NCBI RefSeq assembly: GCF_041052385.1
Contig: NZ_CP163439.1
Coordinates: forward strand, 4,825,001 to 4,889,000
Direction of reading: 5' to 3'
Length of the DNA: 64,000 bases
DNA from: Streptomyces sp. R28
Lineage (GTDB): Bacteria > Actinomycetota > Actinomycetes > Streptomycetales > Streptomycetaceae
The position numbers and the translations under genes are program-made. Positions 51,743 through 60,910 of this stretch are shown piece after piece. Position 1 is the first letter of the stretch, and every line of letters starts with the position of its first letter. Under the pieces are notes generated by a model. The model ran no database searches and was not told where the DNA came from. It was given only the letters and a program-made list of their open reading frames with translations.

Positions 51743-52129
51743 TCACGAGGACGCCGCCCCGCCCGGGCCGGACAGCCCGAGCGCCCCCACCGCCGCGACC
51801 TTCACCCCCGCCTGGTGGCACACCCAGTGCGGATCGGGCCCCAACTCCGGCTCGACTTCCAGCGCATGCGGGTCACCGGTGCGGCACACCGGGCACAGCG
51901 GCCAGCGGCCCCGCCGTTCCAGCAGCGCGTCCTGCACGTCCTGGGCGACCAGCCCGGCCACGTACTCCACGCCTTGCGGCCACTGCTCCACCCACCAGCG
52001 CCTCTGTACGACCGACTCCTCTACCAGCGACACGACGTCCGCCTCGGCGACCTTGCCCGCGACCAGGTCGGCGAGCACAAGGGCGCGGGCGGCGTGCAGC
52101 GCCTGCTCCAGCGGACTGATGGGTTCCAT
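51743..52129 (-). CDS. Small protein with Cys-rich motif
   Basis: 128 residues from ATG 52129. The first half is helical (SPLEQALHAARALVLADLVA, WWVEQWPQGVEYVAGLVAQD). CPVCRTGDPHALEV with HWVCHQAG further on forms a likely zinc site. Divergent from the murR-like gene, sharing a 55-bp promoter region. Function unknown. Confidence 0.7.
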   Translation of the reverse strand: MEPISPLEQALHAARALVLADLVAGKVAEADVVSLVEESVVQRRWWVEQWPQGVEYVAGLVAQDVQDALLERRGRWPLCPVCRTGDPHALEVEPELGPDPHWVCHQAGVKVAAVGALGLSGPGGAASS

Positions 52130-52148
52130 GGACCTATTGTGCGCACTC

Positions 52149-52185
52149 TTGACCCGGACGCCGAGCCGAAAATATCTTTCATACG
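52149..52185 (+). promoter_or_regulatory. Promoter of murR-like gene, probably leaderless
   Basis: TTGACC (52149-52154) and TATCTT (52173-52178) are spaced by 18 bases and place transcription start on or next to GTG 52185. The AT-rich GAAAATATCTTTC around the -10 is an inverted repeat (GAAA/TTTC), a plausible site for the RpiR-type regulator itself. Confidence 0.55.
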
Positions 52186-53141
52186 TGCCCCAGAGAGTGA
52201 AGGAAAGTTTCGGCAGCGGCAGCGGCAGCCGAGGATCCGGGTCGAGCCCGGCCGGACCCCCGGCCGGACCCCCGCCCGCCCCCGCCGCCCTCGCGGCCAA
52301 GGTGCGCACGCTCGCCCCGTCGATGACCCGCTCCATGCAGCGCGTCGCCGAAGCGGTCGCGGGCGACCCGGCGGGCTGCGCGGCCCTCACCGTCACCGGT
52401 CTCGCCGAACTCACCGGCACCAGCGAGGCGACGGTCGTGCGCACCGCCCGCCTCCTCGGCTACCCCGGCTACCGCGACCTGCGTCTCGCCCTCGCCGGCC
52501 TCGCCGCCCAGCAGCAGTCGGGCCGCGCCCCCGCCATAACGACCGACATCGCGGTGGACGACCCCATCGCCGACGTGGTGGCGAAACTCGCCTACGACGA
52601 GCAGCAGACCCTCGCCGACACGGCCGCCGGCCTCGACACGGGCCAGCTGGGAGCGGCGGTGTCGGCCACCGCGACGGCCCGCCGTATCGACGTGTACGGC
52701 GTCGGGGCGTCCGGGCTGGTCGCACAGGACCTCACGCAGAAGCTCCTGCGCATAGGGCTGATAGCCCACGCGCACAGCGATCCGCACCTCGCCGTGACGA
52801 ACGCCGTGCAGCTCCGTGCGGGTGACGTGGCGATCGCCATCACGCACTCCGGGTCGACCGGGGACGTCATCGAGCCGCTGCGGGTCGCTTTCGAGCGCGG
52901 GGCGACGACGGTCGCCATCACCGGCCGCCCGGACGGGCCCGTCACTCAGTACGCCGATCACATCCTGACGACGTCCACGGCGCGCGAGAGCGAGTTGCGC
53001 CCCGCGGCGATGTCGTCCCGGACCAGTCAGCTGCTTGTGGTGGACTGTCTGTTCGTGGGGGTTGCTCAGCGGACGTACGAGACGGCGGCGCCGGCGTTGG
53101 CCGCCTCCTACGAGGCGCTGGCACATCGGCATCGTCGATAG
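52185..53141 (+). CDS. MurR/RpiR-family transcriptional regulator
   Basis: 318 residues from GTG 52185 (GTG 52197 is an alternative; neither has a ribosome site). N-terminal HTH_6 domain: MTRSMQRVAEAVAGDPAGCA, LTGTSEATVVRTARLLGYPG. C-terminal SIS domain: RIDVYGVGASGLVAQDLTQK and ITHSGSTGDVIEPLRVAFE bind a sugar phosphate, probably N-acetylmuramate 6-phosphate. The adjacent murQ makes it a likely local regulator of cell-wall recycling. Confidence 0.9.
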   Translation: MPQRVKESFGSGSGSRGSGSSPAGPPAGPPPAPAALAAKVRTLAPSMTRSMQRVAEAVAGDPAGCAALTVTGLAELTGTSEATVVRTARLLGYPGYRDLRLALAGLAAQQQSGRAPAITTDIAVDDPIADVVAKLAYDEQQTLADTAAGLDTGQLGAAVSATATARRIDVYGVGASGLVAQDLTQKLLRIGLIAHAHSDPHLAVTNAVQLRAGDVAIAITHSGSTGDVIEPLRVAFERGATTVAITGRPDGPVTQYADHILTTSTARESELRPAAMSSRTSQLLVVDCLFVGVAQRTYETAAPALAASYEALAHRHRR

Positions 53142-53188
53142 ACCGTAGGTATGTCAACACACCGAAGTTGAAGAGAGCCGCCTCCCTC

Positions 53189-54121
53189 ATGACCTCGACA
53201 TCCAACCCCCGTGATCTCCGCGCCGAGTTGGAGACCCTGACCACCGAGGCGTTCCGTCCCGAGCTCGCCGAGATCGACCGGCTCCCCACGCTCGACATCG
53301 CCCGGCTCATGAACGGCGAAGACGCTTCCGTACCCGCCGCCGTCGCGTCGCGCCTCCCCGAGATCGCCGCCGCCATCGACGCCATCGCCGACCGGATGGC
53401 GCAGGGCGGTCGGCTCGTCTACGCCGGCGCGGGTACGGCCGGTCGCCTGGGCGTGCTGGACGCCTCCGAATGCCCGCCCACCTTCAACACCGAGCCGGCC
53501 CAGGTCGTCGGACTCATCGCGGGCGGCCCGGAAGCGATGGTCACTTCGATCGAGGGCGCCGAGGACTCCAAGGACCTGGCCCGCGCCGACCTCGACGCCC
53601 TCGCGCTCACCGCCACCGACACGGTGGTCGGCATCTCGGCCTCCGGGCGCACCCCGTACGCGATCGGCGCGGTCGAACACGCCCGCACACAGGGCGCGTT
53701 GACGATCGGCCTGTCCTGCAACCCGGACAGCGCGCTGGCGGCGGCCGCCGAGCACGGCATCGAGATCGTCGTGGGCCCGGAACTGCTGACCGGCTCGACC
53801 CGCCTGAAGGCCGGCACGGCCCAGAAGCTGGTCCTCAACATGCTCTCGACGATCACGATGATCCGCCTGGGCAAGACCTACGGGAACCTGATGGTCGACG
53901 TCCGCGCCTCCAACGACAAGCTACGGGCCCGCTCCCGCCGTATCGTCGCCCTGGCCACGGGCGCGGACGACGCCGCCATCGAGCGGGCCCTGACCGAGGC
54001 GGGGGGCGAGGTGAAGACGGCGATCCTGATCCTGCTGGGGGATGTGGACGGCCCCACGGCCACCCGCCTCCTGGAGGACTCCGGCGGCCACTTGCGCACC
54101 GCGCTGGCGACGGCTACGTGA
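53189..54121 (+). CDS. murQ: N-acetylmuramic acid 6-phosphate etherase
   Basis: 310 residues. MurQ cleaves the lactyl ether of MurNAc 6-phosphate to GlcNAc 6-phosphate in peptidoglycan recycling. The SIS core is seen in GRLVYAGAGTAGRLGVLDAS, ECPPTFNTEP, GGPEAMVTSIEGAEDS (catalytic Glu region), VVGISASGRTPYAIGAV and LLTGSTRLKAGTAQK. Starts 47 bp after the regulator on the same strand. Confidence 0.95.
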   Translation: MTSTSNPRDLRAELETLTTEAFRPELAEIDRLPTLDIARLMNGEDASVPAAVASRLPEIAAAIDAIADRMAQGGRLVYAGAGTAGRLGVLDASECPPTFNTEPAQVVGLIAGGPEAMVTSIEGAEDSKDLARADLDALALTATDTVVGISASGRTPYAIGAVEHARTQGALTIGLSCNPDSALAAAAEHGIEIVVGPELLTGSTRLKAGTAQKLVLNMLSTITMIRLGKTYGNLMVDVRASNDKLRARSRRIVALATGADDAAIERALTEAGGEVKTAILILLGDVDGPTATRLLEDSGGHLRTALATAT

Positions 54122-54126
54122 CCTTG

Positions 54127-54162
54127 CCCTAGCTCTAGCCCTAGCTCTAGCCCTAGCCCTTG
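54127..54162. repeat. Hexamer tandem array rich in CTAG
   Basis: CCCTAG and CTCTAG alternate in six 6-base units, the last decayed to CCCTTG. Five CTAG tetramers occur in 28 bases. It lies just after murQ and contains the stop codon of the convergent small gene. Confidence 0.85.
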
Positions 54163-54470
54163 TTCTTGCTCTCCCTCTGGTAGCCGCACACCTTCGCGAT
54201 CCACGTGATGAACTCGCCCGGATCCAGGTCCGCGCCGTGCCAGCTTGGCCGGGATGTCGGCGTCGCGGCGGGCGCGACGCCGTAGTACGTACCGGACGAG
54301 TCGACGAGGGTACGCCCACGGGCGCCCGGCTCGACGACGACGTACCCGGCGGCGAGCGCGAGCGCCTGACGGCTGGTCGCGCCGCCCATCCCGGTGGCGG
54401 TGATGCCGGTCTTGTTCGCGGCGGACGACGGCAGGCAGGAGCTTCTCACCCACTTCTCAGGGACGGCCAT
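54153..54470 (-). CDS. Hypothetical protein
   Basis: 105 residues from ATG 54470. MAVPEKWVRSSCLPSSAANK begins it, and GYVVVEPGARGRTLVDSSGT and GEFITWIAKVCGYQRE follow; two Cys. Some segments look conserved-protein-like, but I do not recognise a family. It is divergent from the aldo/keto reductase (29 bp between starts) and ends in the CTAG array. Confidence 0.45.
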   Translation of the reverse strand: MAVPEKWVRSSCLPSSAANKTGITATGMGGATSRQALALAAGYVVVEPGARGRTLVDSSGTYYGVAPAATPTSRPSWHGADLDPGEFITWIAKVCGYQRESKNKG

Positions 54471-54499
54471 AGGGCCAACTCCCCTGTTAGCGTGGCCAC

Positions 54500-55342
54500 A
54501 TGACGGCATCGACGACGTTCCGCATCGGCGGCGATCTGGAAGTACGGCGACTCGGATTCGGGGCGATGCACCTGCGGCCGGAGACCGCCGAGGCCCGCGC
54601 CGCCTGTGTCGCGGTCGCCCGGCGGGCCGTCGAACTGGGCGTCACACTCATCGACACGGCGCACATGTACGGCTGGGGAGCGAACGAGGATCTGCTGGCC
54701 GAGGCCCTGCACCCGTACCCCGCCGATGTCCTGATCGCCACGAAGGTGGGCATCCGCCGGACCACGTCCGGCGAGGGCTGGCGGCACGCGGGCGAGCCGG
54801 CCGACCTCCGCGCCCAGGTCGACGAGGCCCTGCGCCGCCTCCGCCTCGACCGCATCGAGCTGCTCCAACTCCACCGCCTCGACCCGGCCGTACCGCTCCC
54901 CGACCAGCTCGGCGCCCTGCGCGACCTGCGCGAAGAGGGCAAGGTGGGCCGGATCGGCCTGTCCGAGGTCACGGCCGCCGAACTCGCGGAGGCCCGGACC
55001 GTCGTCGACATCGCGAGCGTCCAGAACCGCTACAACCTCCTCGACCGCGAGCACGAACCCGTACTCAAGGCCTGCGAGTCGGCGGGCATAGCGTTCCTGC
55101 CGTGGCGGCCGGCGGCGGCCGGACAGTCGGGGGCGAGGTCGGAGATCGCCGCGGTGGCGAAGGAACTCGACGCGACCCCGACGCAGGTCGCCCTGGCCTG
55201 GCTCCTCACCCACTCCCCGGCGATCCTCCCGATCCCGGGTACGACGAGCATCGCGCACCTGGAGGAGAACCTCGGGGCGGACGCCGTGCACCTCACGCAG
55301 GACCAGTACGACCGCCTGAACCGCGCCTCGCAGGAGGCCTAA
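54500..55342 (+). CDS. Aldo/keto reductase
   Basis: 280 residues. Tetrad: Asp/Tyr in TLIDTAHMYGWGANED, Lys in DVLIATKVGI, His in LLQLHRLDP. NADPH phosphate loop: ILPIPGTTSIAHLEENLG. This is a shorter AKR than the one at 5.0 kb and from a different subgroup. Substrate unknown. GTG/ATG start at 54500 with GTTAGCGTGG upstream. Confidence 0.9.
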   Translation: MTASTTFRIGGDLEVRRLGFGAMHLRPETAEARAACVAVARRAVELGVTLIDTAHMYGWGANEDLLAEALHPYPADVLIATKVGIRRTTSGEGWRHAGEPADLRAQVDEALRRLRLDRIELLQLHRLDPAVPLPDQLGALRDLREEGKVGRIGLSEVTAAELAEARTVVDIASVQNRYNLLDREHEPVLKACESAGIAFLPWRPAAAGQSGARSEIAAVAKELDATPTQVALAWLLTHSPAILPIPGTTSIAHLEENLGADAVHLTQDQYDRLNRASQEA

Positions 55343-55464
55343 CGCGGCAGCCTCCCCTCCCGGTTGACCTGCCGAACCCGCGCCAACAGCTCCTCCTTCG
55401 TCGGCGCGGGTTCCACGGGCTCACTCCGCAGCCACCGCCGCGAGCCGCTCCGCGGTGCGGACAT
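55339..55464 (-). CDS. Possible 41-residue protein or gene fragment
   Basis: ATG 55464 opens a frame with EPAPTKEELLARVRQVNREG near its end. That segment looks like real protein with good helix propensity, but no ribosome site is evident and the frame may be the C-terminal relic of a lost gene. Its stop overlaps the AKR stop. Confidence 0.3.
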   Translation of the reverse strand: MSAPRSGSRRWLRSEPVEPAPTKEELLARVRQVNREGRLPR

Positions 55465-55595
55465 TGCAGCGCCCGAGCCCCGTCCGCGACTCCAAGACCC
55501 CCCCACGGCCCGAAACTCGTATTCCGAGCATCGGCTTGGTCCGCCTCCGCCAAAGCGGTCAGGATCTGACCTAGTTGGCTTCTAACGTAGCCGTC

Positions 55596-56159
55596 ATGAC
55601 TGAGACCACGCACAACACCACCACCGCCACCGCCGCCACCACCACCGCCGCCACCGACGAGCGCGCCGACCTGCTGGAAGCGCTGGCCAAGCAGCGGCAC
55701 TTCCTGCGCTTCACCACCCGCGACCTCACCGACGAGCAGGCCGGCGAGCGAACCACCGTCAGCGAACTCTGTCTCGGTGGCCTGATCAAACACGTCACGT
55801 CGGTGGAAGGCACCTGGGCGGCCTTCATCCAGCACGGCCCGTCGGCGATGCCCGACTTCACCGCCATGACCGAGGCGGACTTCGCCAAGCGGGCCGACGA
55901 GTTCCGGATGCTGCCCGGCGAGACGCTGGCCGACGTGCTGGCGGAGTACGAGGAAGTGGCCCGCCGGACCGACGAGTTGGTCGCCACGCTGCCCGACCTG
56001 AACGCCGCACACCCGCTGCCCAAGGCACCGTGGTTCGAAGCCGAGGCTCGATGGTCGGCCCGCAGGGTGCTGCTGCACATCGTCGCCGAGACCGCCCAGC
56101 ACGCGGGCCACGCCGACATCATCCGCGAGGGCCTGGACGGCGCGAAGAGCATGGGCTGA
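55596..56159 (+). CDS. DinB-family protein
   Basis: 187 residues from ATG 55596. A Thr/Ala-rich N-terminus (about 25 residues) precedes a DinB four-helix bundle: LCLGGLIKHVTSVEGTWAAF and VLLHIVAETAQHAGHADIIR provide the His triad for a divalent metal. Probably a thiol-dependent enzyme (mycothiol in actinobacteria). Substrate unknown. Confidence 0.85.
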   Translation: MTETTHNTTTATAATTTAATDERADLLEALAKQRHFLRFTTRDLTDEQAGERTTVSELCLGGLIKHVTSVEGTWAAFIQHGPSAMPDFTAMTEADFAKRADEFRMLPGETLADVLAEYEEVARRTDELVATLPDLNAAHPLPKAPWFEAEARWSARRVLLHIVAETAQHAGHADIIREGLDGAKSMG

Positions 56160-56412
56160 CCTGCGGACCTGCGGACCCTAGGCCGACCTGGGCGCCCAGC
56201 GGCCGCTGTCGTCCCGTGATTGGCAGATCCGTTTCACCGCTGGGGCGTCTACCCCTGGATTTGCGGCCCCGGCGTGGAACGGACCTGCCAATCCTCCTCG
56301 CCCCTGCTTCGGGACGTCTCCGTGCTGGGGAATTGGTGAGTTCGGGCCAACCGGAGTGGGGAAAAGGCCTGGCCACGGCCGCCAGGGCTGGCTCAAGGGT
56401 GCCAATAGCGGG

Positions 56413-57747
56413 TCACTTGCGGTCACGGAGGAATGCGGGGATCTCGTCGCGGGTCGGGTAGTTCGTCAGCGGTGCCGGCTTGTCCTGAAGGAATGCGGTG
56501 ATGACGGCGGCAGCTCGGTCGTTGTTGTCGTCGAGGCCGTTCCACATGTGGTGCCCGACTCCGGGCATGTACTGCGTGCGCTGGATGGCGGGATCGTGGG
56601 CGAGGACGGCGGTCGCCCATTGACGGACCTGGGAGGAGCACTCGGCGATCATCAGCATCGCGGGGGTCTGGGAACGCCTCAGCTCCGGGGCGATGGAGGG
56701 TGAGTCCCTGACCGTCTGCTGGATGCGCATGCTGGCGGCGGGGCTGAAGGTGAAGTTCTGTGCCGTGTCCTCGACCGGGATGCGGTGGGCGTCGCGTGCG
56801 CAGTAGGCGGACGCGGTATCGCTGCCGAGGTCCGCGGCCTTGAACGCGTTGGCGCCTTCGGCCTGTCCGATCAGCCCGGTGTCCGGGGTGAGGAGCCCGA
56901 GTCGCATGAGGCCGAATGCCGCGGCGTACCGGGGGGTGTGTGTCGATCGCGGTCCGGTCATGGCCGGCGCGAGGCTCCGTGCGGATTCCCGGCCTTTGTG
57001 CCCGGTGATGCGCGCGGTGGGGCCGTCCATGGGGCCGGGCTCGGCGACGATCGCCCGGTGCAGGCGCGCGGCGACGCGGGGGTCGGCCAGGGCGCGGGTG
57101 AGCACGACCCCACCGGAGGAGAATCCGAGGATGTCGGCCTTGCCCTTGCCCAGGCGGTCGACGAAAGCGGCGAGGTCGCGGACCGACCTGGAGATCGTGT
57201 ACCGGCTCATGGGAAGCAGGTCGCTTCGTCCGCCGCCGGCCTGCTCGTAGGCGTAGACGTCGTAGCCCTGTCGCGCCAGGAGTCTCAGGAACCGGTGGTC
57301 GAGCACCGAGATGCCGCGGACCGGTCCGCCGTTGAGGTACACGAGCGGAACGGGGTGTCGGATCCCGGGTCTCGCGGACGGGTAGTGATACACCGCGACC
57401 CGGCTGCCTGTGGCCAGGCTCCAGTGCTGTGTGGCCACGAACGGCAGGGCAGGCGGGTATCGGCGGTCCGTCGGCACGGTCGGGATGCACACCGACGCCG
57501 TCAACGCCGCCGCGACAGCCACCGGCAGGAACGGCATGAGCCGCGCCGGCCAGGTGCGGCGCCGCCCCCGCCACAGTGCGAGGACCGTCCCGACTCCAAG
57601 GGTCGCCAGCCATGCGCCGAGCCCTGAGCCTGCTCCGTCCGTGAGGACGATCAGTCCGAGAAAGACGACGACCAGCGACGCGACGGCGGCCAGGGCCAGA
57701 AGTAAGCGTCCGGTGAAGCGGACAAGACGTATGGCGGATGTGGGCAC
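56413..57747 (-). CDS. Membrane-anchored alpha/beta hydrolase
   Basis: 444 residues. Three membrane helices occupy about 10-95. The extracytoplasmic hydrolase has oxyanion area PLVYLNGGPVRG, nucleophile elbow GFSSGG, an acidic residue in LMIAECSSQV, and His in MPGVGHHMWNG, forming a proline-iminopeptidase-like alpha/beta hydrolase. Divergent from a TetR regulator with a shared operator, so substrate-linked repression is likely. Confidence 0.85.
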   Translation of the reverse strand: MPTSAIRLVRFTGRLLLALAAVASLVVVFLGLIVLTDGAGSGLGAWLATLGVGTVLALWRGRRRTWPARLMPFLPVAVAAALTASVCIPTVPTDRRYPPALPFVATQHWSLATGSRVAVYHYPSARPGIRHPVPLVYLNGGPVRGISVLDHRFLRLLARQGYDVYAYEQAGGGRSDLLPMSRYTISRSVRDLAAFVDRLGKGKADILGFSSGGVVLTRALADPRVAARLHRAIVAEPGPMDGPTARITGHKGRESARSLAPAMTGPRSTHTPRYAAAFGLMRLGLLTPDTGLIGQAEGANAFKAADLGSDTASAYCARDAHRIPVEDTAQNFTFSPAASMRIQQTVRDSPSIAPELRRSQTPAMLMIAECSSQVRQWATAVLAHDPAIQRTQYMPGVGHHMWNGLDDNNDRAAAVITAFLQDKPAPLTNYPTRDEIPAFLRDRK

Positions 57748-57769
57748 GGCGGACCTCCAGCAGTTTCAG

Positions 57770-57791
57770 AACGCTGTTTCAAAACGACGTT
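57770..57791. promoter_or_regulatory. Candidate TetR operator
   Basis: AACGCTGTTT-CA-AAACGACGTT is an imperfect palindrome (8 of 10 arm positions) between the divergent hydrolase and TetR genes. Confidence 0.6.
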
Positions 57792-57815
57792 ATCAGAGCG
57801 GGTAGGCTGCTGGCC

Positions 57816-58433
57816 GTGGGTAGGCCGAGAACGAACGACGACGCCGTCAGAGAACGGCTTGTGGTGTGCGCGACCGAGATGCTCGCCACCCGTCCGCGGG
57901 AGTCGGTCACGGTCCGTGCCGTGGCCGCTGCCGCCGAGACGTCGACGACGGCGGTGTACTCCCTGTTCGGCGGCAAGGACGGACTGATCGGTGCGGTGCG
58001 TGACAGGGCCGTCGCCGGCCTGTTCCAGGAGGTGTCGGCGGTGCCGGCCTCCGCGGACCCCCTCGCCGACCTCTACGCGCTGGCTGTCGCATACCGTCGC
58101 TGGGGGCGCGGCCACAGCCACCTGTACGCCGTGCTGTTCGGCGGTGTGCAATCCTTCGACCCGTCGGGCCAGGTCGGCGACAGCGACCCCATCCGCCCGC
58201 TCCTCGATGCCATCGATCGCGCCTTGACGGCGTCCGTCTTCGCCGGCGAAGCAACGTCGATCGCCCTGTCGATCTGGGGAACCATGCACGGGCTCGTGGC
58301 TCTCGAGCTGGCCGGGGCCCTCGACACCGCCACGGCCGAGGCCGCGTTCCGGTCGACGATCCACGCCACGTTGCGCGGCTGGACGACCCCCGCGGTGTTC
58401 CGCAGCCTCCGGCACACCGAACCCGCCCCGTGA
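57816..58433 (+). CDS. TetR-family regulator
   Basis: 205 residues from GTG 57816. The HTH is SVTVRAVAAAAETSTTAVYSLFGGKDGL, with recognition helix TTAVYSLF. The C-terminal domain has the TetR_C WHG pattern (LSIWGTMHGLVALELAG). No ribosome site precedes GTG and TAGGCT lies seven bases upstream, so the transcript is probably leaderless. It likely controls the divergent hydrolase and itself. Confidence 0.9.
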   Translation: MGRPRTNDDAVRERLVVCATEMLATRPRESVTVRAVAAAAETSTTAVYSLFGGKDGLIGAVRDRAVAGLFQEVSAVPASADPLADLYALAVAYRRWGRGHSHLYAVLFGGVQSFDPSGQVGDSDPIRPLLDAIDRALTASVFAGEATSIALSIWGTMHGLVALELAGALDTATAEAAFRSTIHATLRGWTTPAVFRSLRHTEPAP

Positions 58434-58617
58434 CAGCGGTCGCGACCGACTCCCGCCCAGACAGTCGACGAACCCCCGGTCAGCGGCCGGCCGGTGCGCC
58501 GGGGCATGCGACTTGCTTGGTGGATACGGCCGTCCCGGCTCGCCCGCCGCAGAGTCGACGCCCCCCGAGGAAGGCCGCTACCAGCAGCCCCCTCCTACCC
58601 TTGGGGAGCAACCGTCG

Positions 58618-59247
58618 ATGTCACCTCCCCGTGAACGTGACCAGGCCCCCGCAGAGCCCCGGAGCCACCCCATGAACCACGCCCAGCTGACCGCCTTGGG
58701 CCGAGCCCTCCGCCTCGTAGGCGAACACGGCGAGTCCCTCACCTCCACCACCCCGGACGCCAAGCTCCACGAGGTGAAGGCCGACCTGCGCCGCGCCCTC
58801 GATCTCCTGGACGAGAGCGTCACCGGCACCGCCCCCACCACCCGCTGCCCGGAGCACCCGAACGGCCCGGTCGACACCGCCGCCCCCGACCTCTGCCTGC
58901 TCTGCGAGACCCGTCGCCGGGCAGCCCGCCGCTCCGAGTTCAACGGCCCGCCCCCCGAGGTCCCCCGCTCCTCCGAGCCCTCCGCCCCTTCCCGCTACGG
59001 CGTCCGAGGCGACCGCCCCCAGCCCCAGCAGCGCTGGCTGGCGGAGCTGTGGAACGGGCAGGAGTGGCAGCTGTGCGGCACCCCACGCCGCGACCGCCGC
59101 GAGGCCGAGCTCTATCTCGCCGCCCAGCGTCGCGGCCCGCGCCCCGCCATGGCCTACCGGCTCGTGCACGAGTTCACCGACTACGAGGTGCTGCGCGTCT
59201 GGGGTACACCGGTGAAGGTCGACATCGAGCCGCTGGGCAACCTGTAG
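58618..59247 (+). CDS. Hypothetical protein with Cys motif
   Basis: 209 residues from ATG 58618 (GGGGAG nine bases upstream); ATG 58672 (MNHAQLTALGRALRLV) is an equally good start. CPEHPNG and LCLLCETRR suggest a zinc site. The last 75 residues (QRWLAELWNGQEWQLCGTPR to VDIEPLGNL) are better conserved in appearance. Function unknown. Confidence 0.65.
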   Translation: MSPPRERDQAPAEPRSHPMNHAQLTALGRALRLVGEHGESLTSTTPDAKLHEVKADLRRALDLLDESVTGTAPTTRCPEHPNGPVDTAAPDLCLLCETRRRAARRSEFNGPPPEVPRSSEPSAPSRYGVRGDRPQPQQRWLAELWNGQEWQLCGTPRRDRREAELYLAAQRRGPRPAMAYRLVHEFTDYEVLRVWGTPVKVDIEPLGNL

Positions 59248-59270
59248 GACCCGGTCCGCCCTGCTGCGCC

Positions 59271-60755
59271 CTACGACTTCGCCGTCGCCCCTGCCGGCTC
59301 CGCCGCCCCCTCGGCCACCGGCTCCCCGACCGCGGCCGCCTGCTGTCTCGGGATGAACGACGCCACCACGAATGCCAGCAGCGCCGCCCCGGCGCCCACC
59401 GCCAGGACCACCTTGAAGGCGTTCTCGGACGGGAGCGCGTAACCGCCGAGGTCCGTCGTCATCTGGGCCAGGATCACGCCCGCGACCGCACTCGCCGTGG
59501 ACGTACCGAGGGAACGCATCAGCGTGTTGAGGCTGTTCGCCGCGGCCGTCTCCGACGCGGGTACGGCGCTCATGATCAGCGCGGGCATCGAGCCGTAACC
59601 GAAGCCGACGCCGGCGCCGATGACGCAGGCCACCAGAACGAAGTGCCAGACCTCGGACATCAGAACGATGTTGAGGCCGTATCCGGCAGCGACGATCAGC
59701 ACACCCGCCATCAACGTGACCTTCGGCCCCTTGGCCCGCGAGACGGCGGCCGACACCGGGGCCGTCGCCATCATCACCAGGCCGGACGGTGCCATGCACA
59801 GGCCCGCGACGAGCATGGACTTGCCGAGGCCATAACCCGTCTGCGCGGGGAGCTGGAGGAGCTGCGGGATGACCAGGCTCATCGCGAACATCGCGAAGCC
59901 GACCGCGACCGAGGCCAGGTTGGTGACCAGCACCTGACGGCGGGCCGTCGTCCGCAGGTCGACCAGCGGCTGCTCCACCCGCAGCTCCCACCAGCCCCAC
60001 GCCGACAGGATGGCCACGGCCGCGGCGAACAGCCCCAGCGTCGTACCACTGCCCCAGCCCCAGTCGGCGCCCTTGGAGACGGCCAGCAGCAGGCAGACCA
60101 GGCCGGCCGCCATCCCCATGCCACCGACCAGGTCGAAGCGCCCGCCCGTGCGCACCTTCGACTCGGGCACGACCAGCAGCACGCACACCAGCGCCACGAC
60201 ACCCATGCCGGCCGACGTCCAGAACAGGACGTGCCAGTCGAAGTTGTCCGCGATGAGCGCGGCGGCGGGCAGACCGAGCGCGCCGCCGATGCCGAGGGAG
60301 GCGCTCATCAGGGCGGTCGCGGAGCCGAGGCGCTCGGCGGGGAGCTCGTCACGCATGATGCTGATGCCGAGGGGGATGACGCCTGAGGCCAGGCCCTGGA
60401 GCACCCGCCCGACGATCATCGGGACCAGCGCATCGCTCAGGGCGCAGACCACGGAGCCGCTCACCAGCAGCACGACGCTGACCAGCAGCATCCGCCGCTT
60501 GCCGTACATGTCGCCGAGCCGCCCCATCACCGGCGTGGCCACGGCGGCGGCGAGCAGGGTCGCGGTGACGGCCCAGGCCGTGTCCGACGCGGGCGCGTCG
60601 AGGAGCCTCGGCAGCTCCGGGACGATCGGGATGACCAGGGTCTGCATCAGCGAGACGACGATCCCGGCGAATGCCAGCACCGCCACCACGCCGTTCGACC
60701 TCGGCGGGGCGGCGCCTCCGGCCGCCTCGGCGGGACGGGTCGGTGCGTCGGACAT
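59271..60755 (-). CDS. MFS drug exporter (DHA2/EmrB-QacA type)
   Basis: 494 residues with about 14 membrane helices. Motif A is LGDMYGKRRMLL; motif C-like PLGISIMRDELPAERLGSAT and GSMPALIMSAVPASETAAAN are typical. This group exports hydrophobic drugs using the proton gradient. The upstream region contains an operator-like repeat, but no regulator is adjacent. Confidence 0.9.
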   Translation of the reverse strand: MSDAPTRPAEAAGGAAPPRSNGVVAVLAFAGIVVSLMQTLVIPIVPELPRLLDAPASDTAWAVTATLLAAAVATPVMGRLGDMYGKRRMLLVSVVLLVSGSVVCALSDALVPMIVGRVLQGLASGVIPLGISIMRDELPAERLGSATALMSASLGIGGALGLPAAALIADNFDWHVLFWTSAGMGVVALVCVLLVVPESKVRTGGRFDLVGGMGMAAGLVCLLLAVSKGADWGWGSGTTLGLFAAAVAILSAWGWWELRVEQPLVDLRTTARRQVLVTNLASVAVGFAMFAMSLVIPQLLQLPAQTGYGLGKSMLVAGLCMAPSGLVMMATAPVSAAVSRAKGPKVTLMAGVLIVAAGYGLNIVLMSEVWHFVLVACVIGAGVGFGYGSMPALIMSAVPASETAAANSLNTLMRSLGTSTASAVAGVILAQMTTDLGGYALPSENAFKVVLAVGAGAALLAFVVASFIPRQQAAAVGEPVAEGAAEPAGATAKS

Positions 60756-60818
60756 GGCTCGGCCTCCGTCGGCGTACGTGCGTGAGCGAATGACTCATAA
60801 TTGACCTAGGCAACCTTA

Positions 60819-60838
60819 AGTCAGTTGATTGACTGACT
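60819..60838. promoter_or_regulatory. Inverted repeat upstream of the MFS exporter
   Basis: AGTCAGT-TGATTG-ACTGACT, 7-bp perfect arms, in an AT-rich stretch that also holds CAACCTTAAGTCAGTTG (CAAC/GTTG arms). It is a probable repressor site. Confidence 0.6.
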
Positions 60839-60910
60839 CAAGGGAACCAGCTCACACGGACGCGGGCCACGCCTCCCGCCGACGCAGATCACCCCTGCCA
60901 CCGCCGCAGG

